A DNA stretch of 64,000 bases from Sporobacter sp963675425 (GTDB taxonomy: Bacteria > Bacillota > Clostridia > Oscillospirales > Oscillospiraceae), in the NCBI GenBank assembly GCA_963675425.1, contig OY776214.1:1612001-1676000 (forward strand), read 5' to 3'. Positions within the stretch are counted from its first letter, which is position 1. Each line of letters starts with the position of its first letter. The translations under genes and the position numbers were made by a program. The notes below the pieces were generated by a model that saw nothing but the letters and a program-made list of their open reading frames with translations, was not told the origin of the DNA and searched no databases. Positions 34,715-43,267 of this stretch are shown here, in pieces.

Positions 34715-35524
34715 GTGCGGTACGTTATCGACACACATTCGGTAACGGAACGGCGGGCTTGTCGGGTTTTAAGCGTCAATCGAACTGCCTATCGGTATGA
34801 ACCCGTTCGCCTCCCTGATGAGGATGAAATACGGGCGGATATCATTTACAAAGCGTGCAACTTTGGCCGCGTCGGATATCGCATGGTAACGGACATGATG
34901 CGCAACGAAGGCACGCAAGTCAACCATAAGCGCGTAGAGCGAATCTGGCGTGAAGAGGGTTTGAAGCTTCCAAAAAAGCAGAATAAAAAACGTAGACTGT
35001 GGCTGTCGGATGGCAGCTGTGTCAGGCTCAGGCCGCAGTACAAAAATCACGTCTGGAGCTATGATTTTGTTGAAGACAAGATGGTTAACGGCAAGAAAAT
35101 CCGTTTTCTAAACATCATTGACGAGTTTACCCATGAGTGCCTGGCGTCGATCCCACGTCGAAGCTGGCGGAATAACGATATTATCGAGGTGCTTTCGGGA
35201 CTTATGGTCACAAAAGGCTGTCCCGAGTATTTGCGCAGCGACAACGGCAGCGAATTCACAGCCAATATCCTTCGCAAATGGCTTTCTGACGTTGGCGTCA
35301 TCACTACTTACATCGAGCCCGGCAGCCCGTGGGAAAACGGATACTGCGAGAGCTTCAACGCCCGAATGCGGGACGAGTTCCTAAATGGTGAGCTGTTCGG
35401 TAATCTCTATGAGGCGACGGTGTTGACCAGACGTTGGGTTGAATATTACAATTCTGTCAGACCCCACAGCGCCCTCGGTGGCAAACCGCCCGCCCCCCAG
35501 GCGGTCATTCCAATCTCCGCCTGA
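34715..35524 (+). CDS. IS407-like transposase OrfB (DDE integrase)
   Basis: The integrase half, 269 residues from the first GTG, but probably produced as an OrfAB fusion through the frameshift upstream, which would add the KKLLSPIKRQAAV segment. The DDE residues are in HVWSYDFVED, YLRSDNGSEF and SPWENGYCESFNARMRDEF, the IS407/IS2-like spacing. The C-terminus SVRPHSALGGKPPA is typical of the family. The frame is intact. Confidence 0.92.
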   Translation: MRYVIDTHSVTERRACRVLSVNRTAYRYEPVRLPDEDEIRADIIYKACNFGRVGYRMVTDMMRNEGTQVNHKRVERIWREEGLKLPKKQNKKRRLWLSDGSCVRLRPQYKNHVWSYDFVEDKMVNGKKIRFLNIIDEFTHECLASIPRRSWRNNDIIEVLSGLMVTKGCPEYLRSDNGSEFTANILRKWLSDVGVITTYIEPGSPWENGYCESFNARMRDEFLNGELFGNLYEATVLTRRWVEYYNSVRPHSALGGKPPAPQAVIPISA

Positions 35525-35587
35525 GTAGTTACATATAATCCCCTATGGTCTAAACTAACTGTCAATCTGGACCTAAAACCGGGGGCA

Positions 35588-36342
35588 GACCACGGGATGA
35601 CGCGGATTACGCGGATATCACAGCCGGCCTTGGGGACGAATGGTGCGAAAAGCTTGTCTATTTCAATGTCGAGAACGATCTGCAAACCTATAACTTCGCC
35701 AAAAAACTCTATAGTTCCATCGTGGACCACTCTGGCCCCGAATGTGAGCTTCCGGAGTATTATGACCGTGTGGGGAAGATTGCTGCCGACGAGGCGGGAG
35801 AGATCTATTGGGGCGATACAAGCAATATGACCAGAATCAGCTACGCACAGCGGGATTCTTCGGAGTTCAAGCAGTTCTGGAAGTATGTACCTCAGTTCCG
35901 CGTTCTTGACAGAAACGATTATGTGGCGACTTATGCCGTATTTCTTTTGCTGTTTGTGTTTATTGCCATCGTATGTTTTGCCGCCGTACTCGTCATAGGC
36001 TACACAAGATGTCTAACCATTGCCATAAACAACCATCAGGTCTATGAAGATTTAAGGCATCTTGGGGCGACGCCACAATATCTTTACCGCGCGGTAAGAG
36101 GGCAGATTTCAAAAGTTTTCGGTGTGCCGGGTTTCGTCGGTACTGCACTGATTTACATTTTTTATGGAATGATCCTGTTCTTTAATGATAACAGAATGAC
36201 CCAAAGCGAGATTTCAGGCCTGATAAACTGCCTATTTGTTGTTCTGGGGATGAGCGCGGGACTCTGGGCATTCTACCGTTTTGCTCTGCATAAGGTATGC
36301 GGAATGCTTAATGTGAAAGCGTCTGGAAAGCGGGACGCGTAA
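35588..36342 (+). pseudogene. FtsX-like ABC permease, 5' truncated by the insertion sequence
   Basis: The frame is open from the IS boundary (DDADYADITAGLGDEW) to the stop at 36342, about 250 codons. It has the final part of a MacB/BceB-type permease: an extracytoplasmic segment, then three hydrophobic stretches (VFLLLFVFIAIVCFAAVLVI, VPGFVGTALIYIFYGMIL and LINCLFVVLGMSAGLWAFY) with the HLGATPQYLYRAV loop between. The first part and its ATPase partner are absent from the window. It is a remnant, and its missing end coincides exactly with the element. Confidence 0.8.
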
Positions 36343-36489
36343 TAACTTTTTTAATTGCATTAGGAATTCAGTTTAGATGATAAAAAAGACAGAATCTCTC
36401 AGGTGTCGGTTTGCTGCTCCATCAAAGTAATTCTGTACGTTTTTATTGTAATTAACAAATGATTCATTTATATTGTACAGGGTGATTGT

Positions 36490-37455
36490 ATGTATCAATT
36501 AACGCTGGATCTGCTGCCGAGAGTTTTTTTGCTGGTTGTCACTATGATGCTTTTACCTGCAGCACTATTATACTTGCATACCCGACGCAGAACCAGTCCC
36601 ATGTCTGTTGCTCTGGCTCTGGCAGTAGTCATGGGCATGATTTCCCTGTTGCTTGTGTTTTGTTACGTTGCAGCCTTCAATCCTGCGCAAAAAAGAGCCC
36701 TCGTTACTGTGTCCATGCTGACATTTATCACGTTTATTGTGATTTCTGCCATATTGGGCAGTGTGTATCTAGTCAGCATAGTAAATGGAAGAAAGAAAGC
36801 GTTTATCTCGCCCGATCTATATGCAGTTTACAGGTACGCCGACGACCTTATTCTCCAACTGGATCATAACGGTCAGATTATCGATATTAATCATGAAGAG
36901 GCCTTTTTAAAGCTTTTGGGAAAACGGTTTGATAGCATTGCGGAGTTTGTATCGTTAAGCGAACCAGTGCCAAATCGCACCGAGGGAATAGCTGCGCTTT
37001 TCCTACGCACGACAGAAAAATGGCAATGTGACGTGACGTTGAACGAGCAGAGCTTTATCGTTATGAACACGCCTGTGATGACAAAAAATGAGCCGGCTTT
37101 CGGCTCGATCATGGTTTTTCACAATATTACAGAGGAAAAAGAAAACGAGCTGGCACTAAGCCGGCAAAATGATGAGCTGTCAGCGGCCAATCGCAAGCTT
37201 GAAAACCTTGTGAAGATGGTTGGAATTCTTGAGGCGGAACAAACAAAGGCGGAAATGCTCCGGCTTGTTCAAATAGAGTTGACGGACCGAATTGACGAAA
37301 TTCTCACTGACATTCGTAAGCTATGTGTATCCGCCGACACCGACGTCGGCGAATACAAAATGGCGCTCGGAGAAATCATAATTTCGCTTCGGGATGTCTA
37401 CAGAAAAGTCCGAAAGACGATACAAAGCTTCACTATAGAAAGGGATCGGATATGA
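36490..37455 (+). CDS. Membrane PAS protein with a histidine-less DHp-like segment (kinase domain absent)
   Basis: A 321-residue sensor-like protein. Three membrane helices lie at about residues 10-30, 40-62 and 74-98. A PAS domain follows (residues about 115-220, YRYADDLILQLDHNGQIIDI to IMVFHNITEEKENE), then a coiled coil and a helical segment whose sequence LTDRIDEILTDIRKL lines up with the MHDILGHSLTVVI phospho-acceptor helix of the kinase at 38096, but has no histidine. There is no ATPase domain. Its stop overlaps the start of the response regulator gene by four bases, so the two are co-translated. It could modulate the partner kinase or act as a receptor of its own. Confidence 0.75.
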   Translation: MYQLTLDLLPRVFLLVVTMMLLPAALLYLHTRRRTSPMSVALALAVVMGMISLLLVFCYVAAFNPAQKRALVTVSMLTFITFIVISAILGSVYLVSIVNGRKKAFISPDLYAVYRYADDLILQLDHNGQIIDINHEEAFLKLLGKRFDSIAEFVSLSEPVPNRTEGIAALFLRTTEKWQCDVTLNEQSFIVMNTPVMTKNEPAFGSIMVFHNITEEKENELALSRQNDELSAANRKLENLVKMVGILEAEQTKAEMLRLVQIELTDRIDEILTDIRKLCVSADTDVGEYKMALGEIIISLRDVYRKVRKTIQSFTIERDRI

Positions 37456-38099
37456 TAAAGGTACTCATCGCCGATGATCAAACCCTATTTCGAGCGATGC
37501 TGCGGGAAATGCTCAATCAGGCCGATGATATTGAAATCGTTGCTGCAGCCACAAATGGCTTAGAGGCTGTTGAATTATCAGTCAAACACAAGCCCGATGT
37601 TCTGCTGCTGGATATTAAGATGCCGCAAAAAACGGGTGTCGAGGTTCTATCAGAGCTTAAGGAGCGTTTGCCTGATACGAAAATCCTCATGCTAACGACC
37701 TTTGAGGATGTCGAAAACATCATGGCAGCCTGCAACCTTCGCGTTGATGGCTATCTGATAAAAGATATTGAACCCGACGTGCTTATTATGGCTGTAAAAT
37801 GTATACATAAAGGTCTTGTGCTGTTCCATGAAAGCATATACACTGTTATCTCACCAGCTAACAGGACGCCCTATACAACCAACTCCGGAAAAGTGGAGCT
37901 TGGCAATATCATATTTGATCCGGTCGATATAGCCGTCATCCGACATGTGGCCGATGGCCGTACAAATAAGGAAATCGCTTATATGCTCAATTACAGTGAA
38001 GGAACAATCAAAAACAGAATCTCAAGGATTCTCAGCAACACTGGTCTCGCCGACCGTACTGAAATCTCTGTATTCGCCGTGAAAAACGGATTAATTTAG
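37452..38099 (+). CDS. NarL/LuxR-type response regulator
   Basis: A two-domain regulator of 215 residues. The receiver domain has the acidic pair in IADDQ, the phosphorylated Asp54 in LLLDIKMPQ, Thr in LMLTTFED and Lys in YLIKDIEP. The C-terminal LuxR-type helix-turn-helix is DIAVIRHVADGRTNKEIAYM followed by SEGTIKNRISRI. The start is the ATG at 37452; the frame is open upstream to 37323 inside the preceding gene. The 3' end overlaps, tail to tail, the histidine-kinase gene on the other strand by four bases. Confidence 0.9.
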   Translation: MIKVLIADDQTLFRAMLREMLNQADDIEIVAAATNGLEAVELSVKHKPDVLLLDIKMPQKTGVEVLSELKERLPDTKILMLTTFEDVENIMAACNLRVDGYLIKDIEPDVLIMAVKCIHKGLVLFHESIYTVISPANRTPYTTNSGKVELGNIIFDPVDIAVIRHVADGRTNKEIAYMLNYSEGTIKNRISRILSNTGLADRTEISVFAVKNGLI

Positions 38100-39808
38100 T
38101 CTTTTGGAATAAAGGCGTGTATTGTAAACCCTTTTTCACCGTTTGATGCGAAAATAACATGCCCCCCCACATCGCCGACCCGCCGCTCAATGCCTGAAAG
38201 CCCGAGGTGCTTTTCAATTTTTCCGCATCCGTGGCCGTCGTCAATGGCGTATACCTCCAATTCAGCGGGTTTGTAACGAAGAATTAAATGAATCATTTCT
38301 GCCGCGCCGTGCCTGATGGCGTTTGTGACAGCTTCACGGCATAAGGAATACACAGCTTCGGTCTTGTCCCGAGTGAGTTCATATACATGCCCTTGCGAAG
38401 AGAAATCAATATGTATACTGTCGTTTTTTAGTGCAGAAATAGCGCGTGTCAGCGCGGACTGATTCCAATCTGTCTCCGTTCCCTGCAACGTGTTTTTCAA
38501 ATCCTGCAGGCTGTTTGACAATAGCTCATCAATCTGGTTGAGTTTTACGCGCATCGGCTCATACTCGCTGTCCCGCATGGCAAGCTCTGCGCTTCCTATT
38601 ACCACAGTTAGGCTGTGGCCAAGTATATCGTGCATATTCTGTGAAACCTGCATTTTTATTTTTGCAGATGTTAGCTCCTTGCTGGTTCTGGCAAGTCCGT
38701 CAAGTTTTATATTGATATCGACAAGCTGCTTATTCTTCTTTTCAAGCAGCTTTTTATTATGCATTAGTTTTGATATATCTGTAAAACGCAGCAAAAGGCT
38801 GTTTTTACTGGCGTGGTTTTTTTTCACACGATAACACTTGTCGCCGGGTAAATGCAGTTCAAAGAACCCTGCTGCGCTGCTGTTGCCCATAAAGCTCCAG
38901 AAGCGCTTTTTATCCGCGTCTTCAATGCCCAGAGTATCGATGAAGCCCGCCGCTGTTGATATGTTTTCTGCATTTTGAAACATATGTGTAAACGTCCTGT
39001 TTTTCGCATACAGGTGTCCTGACGGATGAACAAACACGATGCCCTGGGGTACATTTTCGAATAGTTTCTTAAATGATATCGGAGATATATCAAAAAAACG
39101 ATACTTCAGCGCGGGAATCATAAACAACATAAGTGACGCCGCCCCTGCTATCGGTGTGAAATCAAATACAGTAAATGGAAAAATCCAGGGTATTGGCTTA
39201 ATCAGTTTGAACAATATGTAATAAACGTTGCCAAGCAAAGGCACAAGTATCGTCACGGCGGTGAGCCGCGCTAAACCCTTCTTCCCCGCGAGACTTGGTT
39301 GTTTCGTGTATCCTTTAGCCAGCAGAACGATACTGGCTGAAATATACCCATATGCAAATAGCTGTGTGGGGAGAAAAAGCGGCCCAAAGCTGTCCTTGTA
39401 AAAATCAAAATAGGAGTAAAACTGCATATGAAGGGGGTTAGTAACGACGACCAGAAAACAAAGCGTGGGGACGACAGCTAGAATGATCATTTGTTTCCGC
39501 GATATGCTTGGTTTTACCGTATAGAGATAGGCAAATATGACCAGGCAATAGCCAAGAAATTGAACGCCCAGATACTGCGTAACAATGAAGAACCAACGAA
39601 GGGTTTCGTTTGGGGAAACCGTTTTCAGTATCTTTGATATCATCCAGAGCAGGAGCATACTCACAACAGAAATATAGCTTTTCAAAAGCAGTGTTCTTCT
39701 GCCGCGGAGATATATATAAAAGCTGGAGCTGAATAAGGCGACGATCGCAACGATATGAAAGGACAAAATCGTAAAAATTTCAGTTGCAAGCTTTTCAGAA
39801 ACCTGCAT
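38096..39808 (-). CDS. Sensor histidine kinase with multi-helix N-terminal membrane domain (HisKA_3-type)
   Basis: A 570-residue membrane kinase. About seven hydrophobic helices occupy residues 1-240, like the 7TM N-terminal domain of Bacillota sensor kinases. A PAS-like region (about 255-340, NVPQGIVFVHPSGHLYAKNR) is followed by a coiled coil, the phospho-acceptor segment QNMHDILGHSLTVVIG with His393, and a C-terminal ATPase domain with EAVTNAIRHGA (N box) and DDGHGCG (G1 box). The type and the tail-to-tail position next to the LuxR-type regulator make the two a likely cognate pair. The kinase has its own promoter on the other side. Confidence 0.88.
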   Translation of the reverse strand: MQVSEKLATEIFTILSFHIVAIVALFSSSFYIYLRGRRTLLLKSYISVVSMLLLWMISKILKTVSPNETLRWFFIVTQYLGVQFLGYCLVIFAYLYTVKPSISRKQMIILAVVPTLCFLVVVTNPLHMQFYSYFDFYKDSFGPLFLPTQLFAYGYISASIVLLAKGYTKQPSLAGKKGLARLTAVTILVPLLGNVYYILFKLIKPIPWIFPFTVFDFTPIAGAASLMLFMIPALKYRFFDISPISFKKLFENVPQGIVFVHPSGHLYAKNRTFTHMFQNAENISTAAGFIDTLGIEDADKKRFWSFMGNSSAAGFFELHLPGDKCYRVKKNHASKNSLLLRFTDISKLMHNKKLLEKKNKQLVDINIKLDGLARTSKELTSAKIKMQVSQNMHDILGHSLTVVIGSAELAMRDSEYEPMRVKLNQIDELLSNSLQDLKNTLQGTETDWNQSALTRAISALKNDSIHIDFSSQGHVYELTRDKTEAVYSLCREAVTNAIRHGAAEMIHLILRYKPAELEVYAIDDGHGCGKIEKHLGLSGIERRVGDVGGHVIFASNGEKGFTIHAFIPKD

Positions 39809-39873
39809 ACCCTCACCCCCGTCCTCTTAGCTCTAGATGAATCATATCATGACAGGCAAACAGCTGCAATAAG

Positions 39874-39902
39874 TACCGGGTCACTTAACAGGTGACCCGG
39901 TA
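39874..39902. repeat. Perfect 11-base-pair hairpin between divergent genes
   Basis: TACCGGGTCAC and GTGACCCGGTA with a seven-base loop. It lies upstream of both the histidine kinase (minus) and the DUF1508-like gene (plus), where no terminator is needed, so it may be an operator. No T-run is directly adjacent. Confidence 0.5.
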
Positions 39903-40012
39903 GTGTCATTTTTATGACCAGAAAATAGAAAAACAATGACTGTTTCAGTGACGGGCAGCACTTCCTCGCGTTGGAGTTGTGCGGTATACTTTCCCGGTGA
40001 AGGAGGGAGAAA

Positions 40013-40387
40013 ATGGTTCCTGCGGTCTTTGAATTGAAAAAGAACGCTGTCAACCGATACTTCTTTATGTTTCGGGCAAGTAACGACGCCGTCATTATTA
40101 CGTCGAAAAGCTATGGCGACAGATCCTCAATTGAAAAAAGCATTGCCTGCATTCGAGAAGCCGTACGCACAGCGATACTATGGGAAAAAAACCAGGATGT
40201 CCAGCGGTCATACTACGAAATAACACAGGTGAACAGTGGTTTTTTGTTCAGGCTGTATGGTCAAAACGGGGCAATGCTGCTTGAAAGCGTCAGCTTCGCT
40301 GAAAGAGAGCTTTGTGCACACAACCTGCGTATGTTTATCGATATGGCAGCTGACGTTAAAATTATTGACCTGACATGCGGACAATGA
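40013..40387 (+). CDS. DUF1508/YegP-like protein
   Basis: A 124-residue protein. The region FMFRASNDAVIITSKSYGDR followed by IEKSIACIREAV is the DUF1508 (YegP) repeat, one full copy, with a second, weaker repeat-like segment in the C-terminal half (FRLYGQNGAMLLESVSFAER). YegP homologues are small cytosolic proteins without an established function. The ATG follows AAGGAGGGAG. It is transcribed away from the kinase gene. Confidence 0.7.
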   Translation: MVPAVFELKKNAVNRYFFMFRASNDAVIITSKSYGDRSSIEKSIACIREAVRTAILWEKNQDVQRSYYEITQVNSGFLFRLYGQNGAMLLESVSFAERELCAHNLRMFIDMAADVKIIDLTCGQ

Positions 40388-40572
40388 GGAGCCTGAGGCC
40401 CCCCTTATTACAATCGGAAGAACAGGATGTTAAAACGACTGCTGATTTAGCAGGAAGCGTCGTTATAGCTTCTCCCGAGCTGCGCCGTTATCAACTGCTT
40501 GTGTTCGGGGGCTGGCAACACCGAAGTCCTGACGGGTGGGACATAGGAAATGACAAATAGGAGGAAACTATC

Positions 40573-41094
40573 GTGAAAAAAACATTTATAAAGTGGGGAG
40601 TCCTTGGCCTTACCCTTGCCCTTTGCGCGGGATTGGCTGGCTGCTCTGCAGAAAGAACAACGCAGAACGACATACCGCCAAACACTCAAACGCAGGAAAA
40701 CCAGCAAACCGCGCCTGCTCCGGCAGAAAGAAAGGTCACTGGGCTCGCGGCTGGCTTCCCGGCTGCAATCCCCTTTTACGAGGGCGCGTCGGTGGTCGAA
40801 TCAGACAACTTCAACGGCAACAACTACACCGTCGTCTACACCGTGACGGCAACTTTCACAGACGTGCTCGACTACTATCTCGGCGTGTTTGCGCTGGACG
40901 AGTCGGGCGTAGAGGACGGACTTGCATATTATGAGGCGTTTGACTTTGGCGACGTATTTGTCAAGGGCTTGACCATCGAGGACACGGGAGACGGTACGAC
41001 GGTGTTTATGACGCTTGAGGACACGCGCCAGACATCGGGCAGCGACGAAGATTCCGGCGACAGCGCCGGCAGTGCGTCGCTCACTGCAGAGTGA
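40573..41094 (+). CDS. Small secreted lipoprotein
   Basis: A 173-residue protein with a signal peptide and lipobox LAGC (about residues 21-24), a Gln/Thr/Pro-rich linker and a compact domain of about 90 residues (PFYEGASVVESDNFNG to TVFMTLEDT) that looks like a cystatin-like or alpha-beta fold. The C-terminus is acidic and Ser-rich. Family not recognised. GGAGGAAA precedes the start. An RCC1-like surface protein gene lies downstream. Confidence 0.75.
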   Translation: MKKTFIKWGVLGLTLALCAGLAGCSAERTTQNDIPPNTQTQENQQTAPAPAERKVTGLAAGFPAAIPFYEGASVVESDNFNGNNYTVVYTVTATFTDVLDYYLGVFALDESGVEDGLAYYEAFDFGDVFVKGLTIEDTGDGTTVFMTLEDTRQTSGSDEDSGDSAGSASLTAE

Positions 41095-41130
41095 ATCACT
41101 GACGCTTGTTTTAACAGGCTGCGCGCCTTC

Positions 41131-41280
41131 ATGTTCGGCATTGAAATCAATGGGGGAGAGCCCAAATTGGAATGTACCGTGCTGAAAAATAGAGTGCTGA
41201 TTTTCCGGGGAGAGGAATACGGAATGCATCATCCGGACAAGGAATCCATTGTAAAAGCATTTATGGATAGGTCAATATGA
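41131..41280 (+). CDS. Possible 49-residue protein
   Basis: An ATG frame (MFGIEINGGEPKLECTVLKN) of 49 codons with balanced composition ends just before the next ribosome-binding site. The frame is open back to the stop of the lipoprotein gene and has no good ribosome-binding site of its own. It could be a real small protein or a remnant. No family is recognised. Confidence 0.3.
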   Translation: MFGIEINGGEPKLECTVLKNRVLIFRGEEYGMHHPDKESIVKAFMDRSI

Positions 41281-41296
41281 CAAGGAGAATTTGATT

Positions 41297-42919
41297 ATGA
41301 AAAAAAGAATTTTTAGCTTTCTTATGGCGCTTACCACCGCGTTTGCCCTGCTTGCGTCGGCAGCCCCTGCGCTGGCAGCCGGAGAAAACAGTTTTGTTGC
41401 CGCAGGCTGGTACACGACATTTTTTATTAAGAAAGATGGCTCTCTTTGGGGCTATGGCAAAAATGACCAGAACTTATTATATAACAAAAGCGAAAAAGAA
41501 GTGACGGAACCCGTAAAACTGCTGGACGATGTAAAAAACATAACGGTAAACAGATATGCCGTATTGGCGGTTAAAAAAGATAATACCCTTTGGTATTGGG
41601 GAAATGTTGGCGGCGCTAATAAATCGGAAACGCCAACAAAGCTTTTGGATGATGTTTTAATGGTTTCTATTGATGAAACATATTCATACCCTATGATTGT
41701 CCTGAAAACCGACGGAACCATGTATTTTTATAAAAGTAAGGAGTTTGAAGCAGTACCCCACACCGAAAAGGCAAAGTTTATCAATACAAGCGGGCATAAC
41801 CACTATTTTATCACGGAGAGCAATGAGCTTTGGGGTTGGTGCACTGAGAAGGACGGAAGCAGCTCTCTGGGTATCCCGGGACCTGTTCCGACTCCGCAAA
41901 AAATAATGGACGATGTGAAGTTTGTAACGGCAAGCAACTCCGCCACCATGATTATACGTTTGGATAATTCGCTGTGGTATGTGGGCGAAGGTGACGACGG
42001 AAAAGTGTTTGACGGTACACAAGAGATTGGCGCAGTTGACACACCAATAAAAATTATGGACAATGTTATTTATGCCGCTGTAGAAAATGGTAGACATTTT
42101 GCGGTGAAAAGCGATAACAGCCTTTGGGCTTGGGGAAACAACTCAAACAGTGTCCTTGGCGGCTCGCATCTTTCAGCGCCCGTTAAATGGGCAGACGGCG
42201 TCACAAGCGTTTATGTCGGCGGTTACGGTCATATTCTGGTAACTAAAACGGATCACAGCTTATGGGCGGCCGGCAGAGGAGAGGGCATTGACGGCAGTCC
42301 GAACAGTCAGGTGGATTTAACGCTTTGCGCCACCGATATTATTGACCAGCCGGCCGCGTGGGCATTAGCCGAGGTGCGCGAGGCGGAATACCGCAAGCTC
42401 GTCCCGCCTGACATGCAGAGCGATTACGCAAAAATCGTAACGCGCAGCGAGTTCTGCACACTCGCCATCACCTGCATTGAGCAGACGAAGCAGATGACGA
42501 TTGAGAATTACCTCGTATCCCGCGGCATGGAGGTACCCGAAACCTCGCCGTTTACCGACATAGGCGGCCTTTCCGACCGGGCGCGGGGGGATATTCAGGC
42601 GGCGTATGCGCTGAATATCGTGAACGGTACAACAGCAACCACCTTTGACCCGAACAACCAGATCACCCGTGAACAGGCGGCAAAAATGCTGACGGCAACC
42701 GCCGCGGCACTGGGAGAGAACACAACGGCGCAGTTCCCCGCCTTTGCCGACAGCCAGATGGTTGCAGATTGGGCAAAGCCCTATATCGGTTTTGTGTTTG
42801 ACGCTAAGATTATGTCTGGCGTTGGAAACAACAATTTTGACCCGAGGGGTGGCTATCAGCGCCAGCAGGCCTATATGACAATGCTGCGGCTCTACAAGGT
42901 CGTAGCGGGCATAAACTAA
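41297..42919 (+). CDS. Secreted RCC1-like repeat protein with C-terminal SLH domains
   Basis: A 540-residue surface protein. An N-terminal signal peptide (FSFLMALTTAFALLASAAPALA) is followed by six or more RCC1-like blades, each with a SLWxWG-type strand (SLWGYGKND, TLWYWGNVGG, ELWGWCTEKD, SLWAWGNNSN, SLWAAGRGEG). From about residue 410 there are two S-layer-homology domains (FTDIGGLSDRARGDIQAAYA to NGTTATTFDPNNQITREQAA, shortened; then AKPYIGFVFDAKIMSGVGNN), which attach it to the cell-wall polymer. The ATG at 41297 is used because AAGGAG lies nine bases upstream; a TTG at 41291 is also in frame. Confidence 0.85.
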   Translation: MKKRIFSFLMALTTAFALLASAAPALAAGENSFVAAGWYTTFFIKKDGSLWGYGKNDQNLLYNKSEKEVTEPVKLLDDVKNITVNRYAVLAVKKDNTLWYWGNVGGANKSETPTKLLDDVLMVSIDETYSYPMIVLKTDGTMYFYKSKEFEAVPHTEKAKFINTSGHNHYFITESNELWGWCTEKDGSSSLGIPGPVPTPQKIMDDVKFVTASNSATMIIRLDNSLWYVGEGDDGKVFDGTQEIGAVDTPIKIMDNVIYAAVENGRHFAVKSDNSLWAWGNNSNSVLGGSHLSAPVKWADGVTSVYVGGYGHILVTKTDHSLWAAGRGEGIDGSPNSQVDLTLCATDIIDQPAAWALAEVREAEYRKLVPPDMQSDYAKIVTRSEFCTLAITCIEQTKQMTIENYLVSRGMEVPETSPFTDIGGLSDRARGDIQAAYALNIVNGTTATTFDPNNQITREQAAKMLTATAAALGENTTAQFPAFADSQMVADWAKPYIGFVFDAKIMSGVGNNNFDPRGGYQRQQAYMTMLRLYKVVAGIN

Positions 42920-42944
42920 TGCAGCAACAGATGAGCGGTGGCTT

Positions 42945-43232
42945 TTAGCCCCGCTCATCTGTGTGTTTTCTCAATGATAAGTTCAACTTCATCAAGCTGT
43001 TCAACGGTACGTATATTGAAAATAGTGCCGCCTCTGTGGCCGTTATGGCATAGAACAGGTTGTTGTATGTAAAGTATGCCATAGGCTCCAGCATGAGCTT
43101 GTAGTCTTCACCTATAAGATCGTTGTAAACCATACCTACATAGCCGGCAATAGCCTGCAGATGGGAAGTTCTGCCTTTACTTAGTACGTAATACTTGATA
43201 ATCGGTGCGGATTTATATATAGTAAGTAACAA
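42945..43232 (-). pseudogene. Fragment of a large clostridial surface protein
   Basis: The frame carries YNDLIGEDYKLMLEPMAYFT followed by YAITATEAALF, a block I recognise from large Cna-B/isopeptide-type surface proteins of Clostridia. No start signals, membrane anchor or other domain remain, and the ends dissolve into unrelated sequence. It is probably a decayed remnant on the opposite strand to its neighbours. Confidence 0.4.
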
Positions 43233-43267
43233 ACACTATTATATATGCGTAATGCGGAGGTATTCTA

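Larger units (their letters stand above)
34340..35587 (+). mobile_element. IS3-family insertion sequence (IS407-like)
   Basis: About 1.25 kb. The ends share TGCCCCC followed by a partly conserved stretch with CCAG, and a further GTTAGT block; right end on the minus strand begins at 35587. Both transposase frames are intact. The flanking tetramers are AACC (left) and GACC (right), an imperfect four-base duplication at best. Confidence 0.85.
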
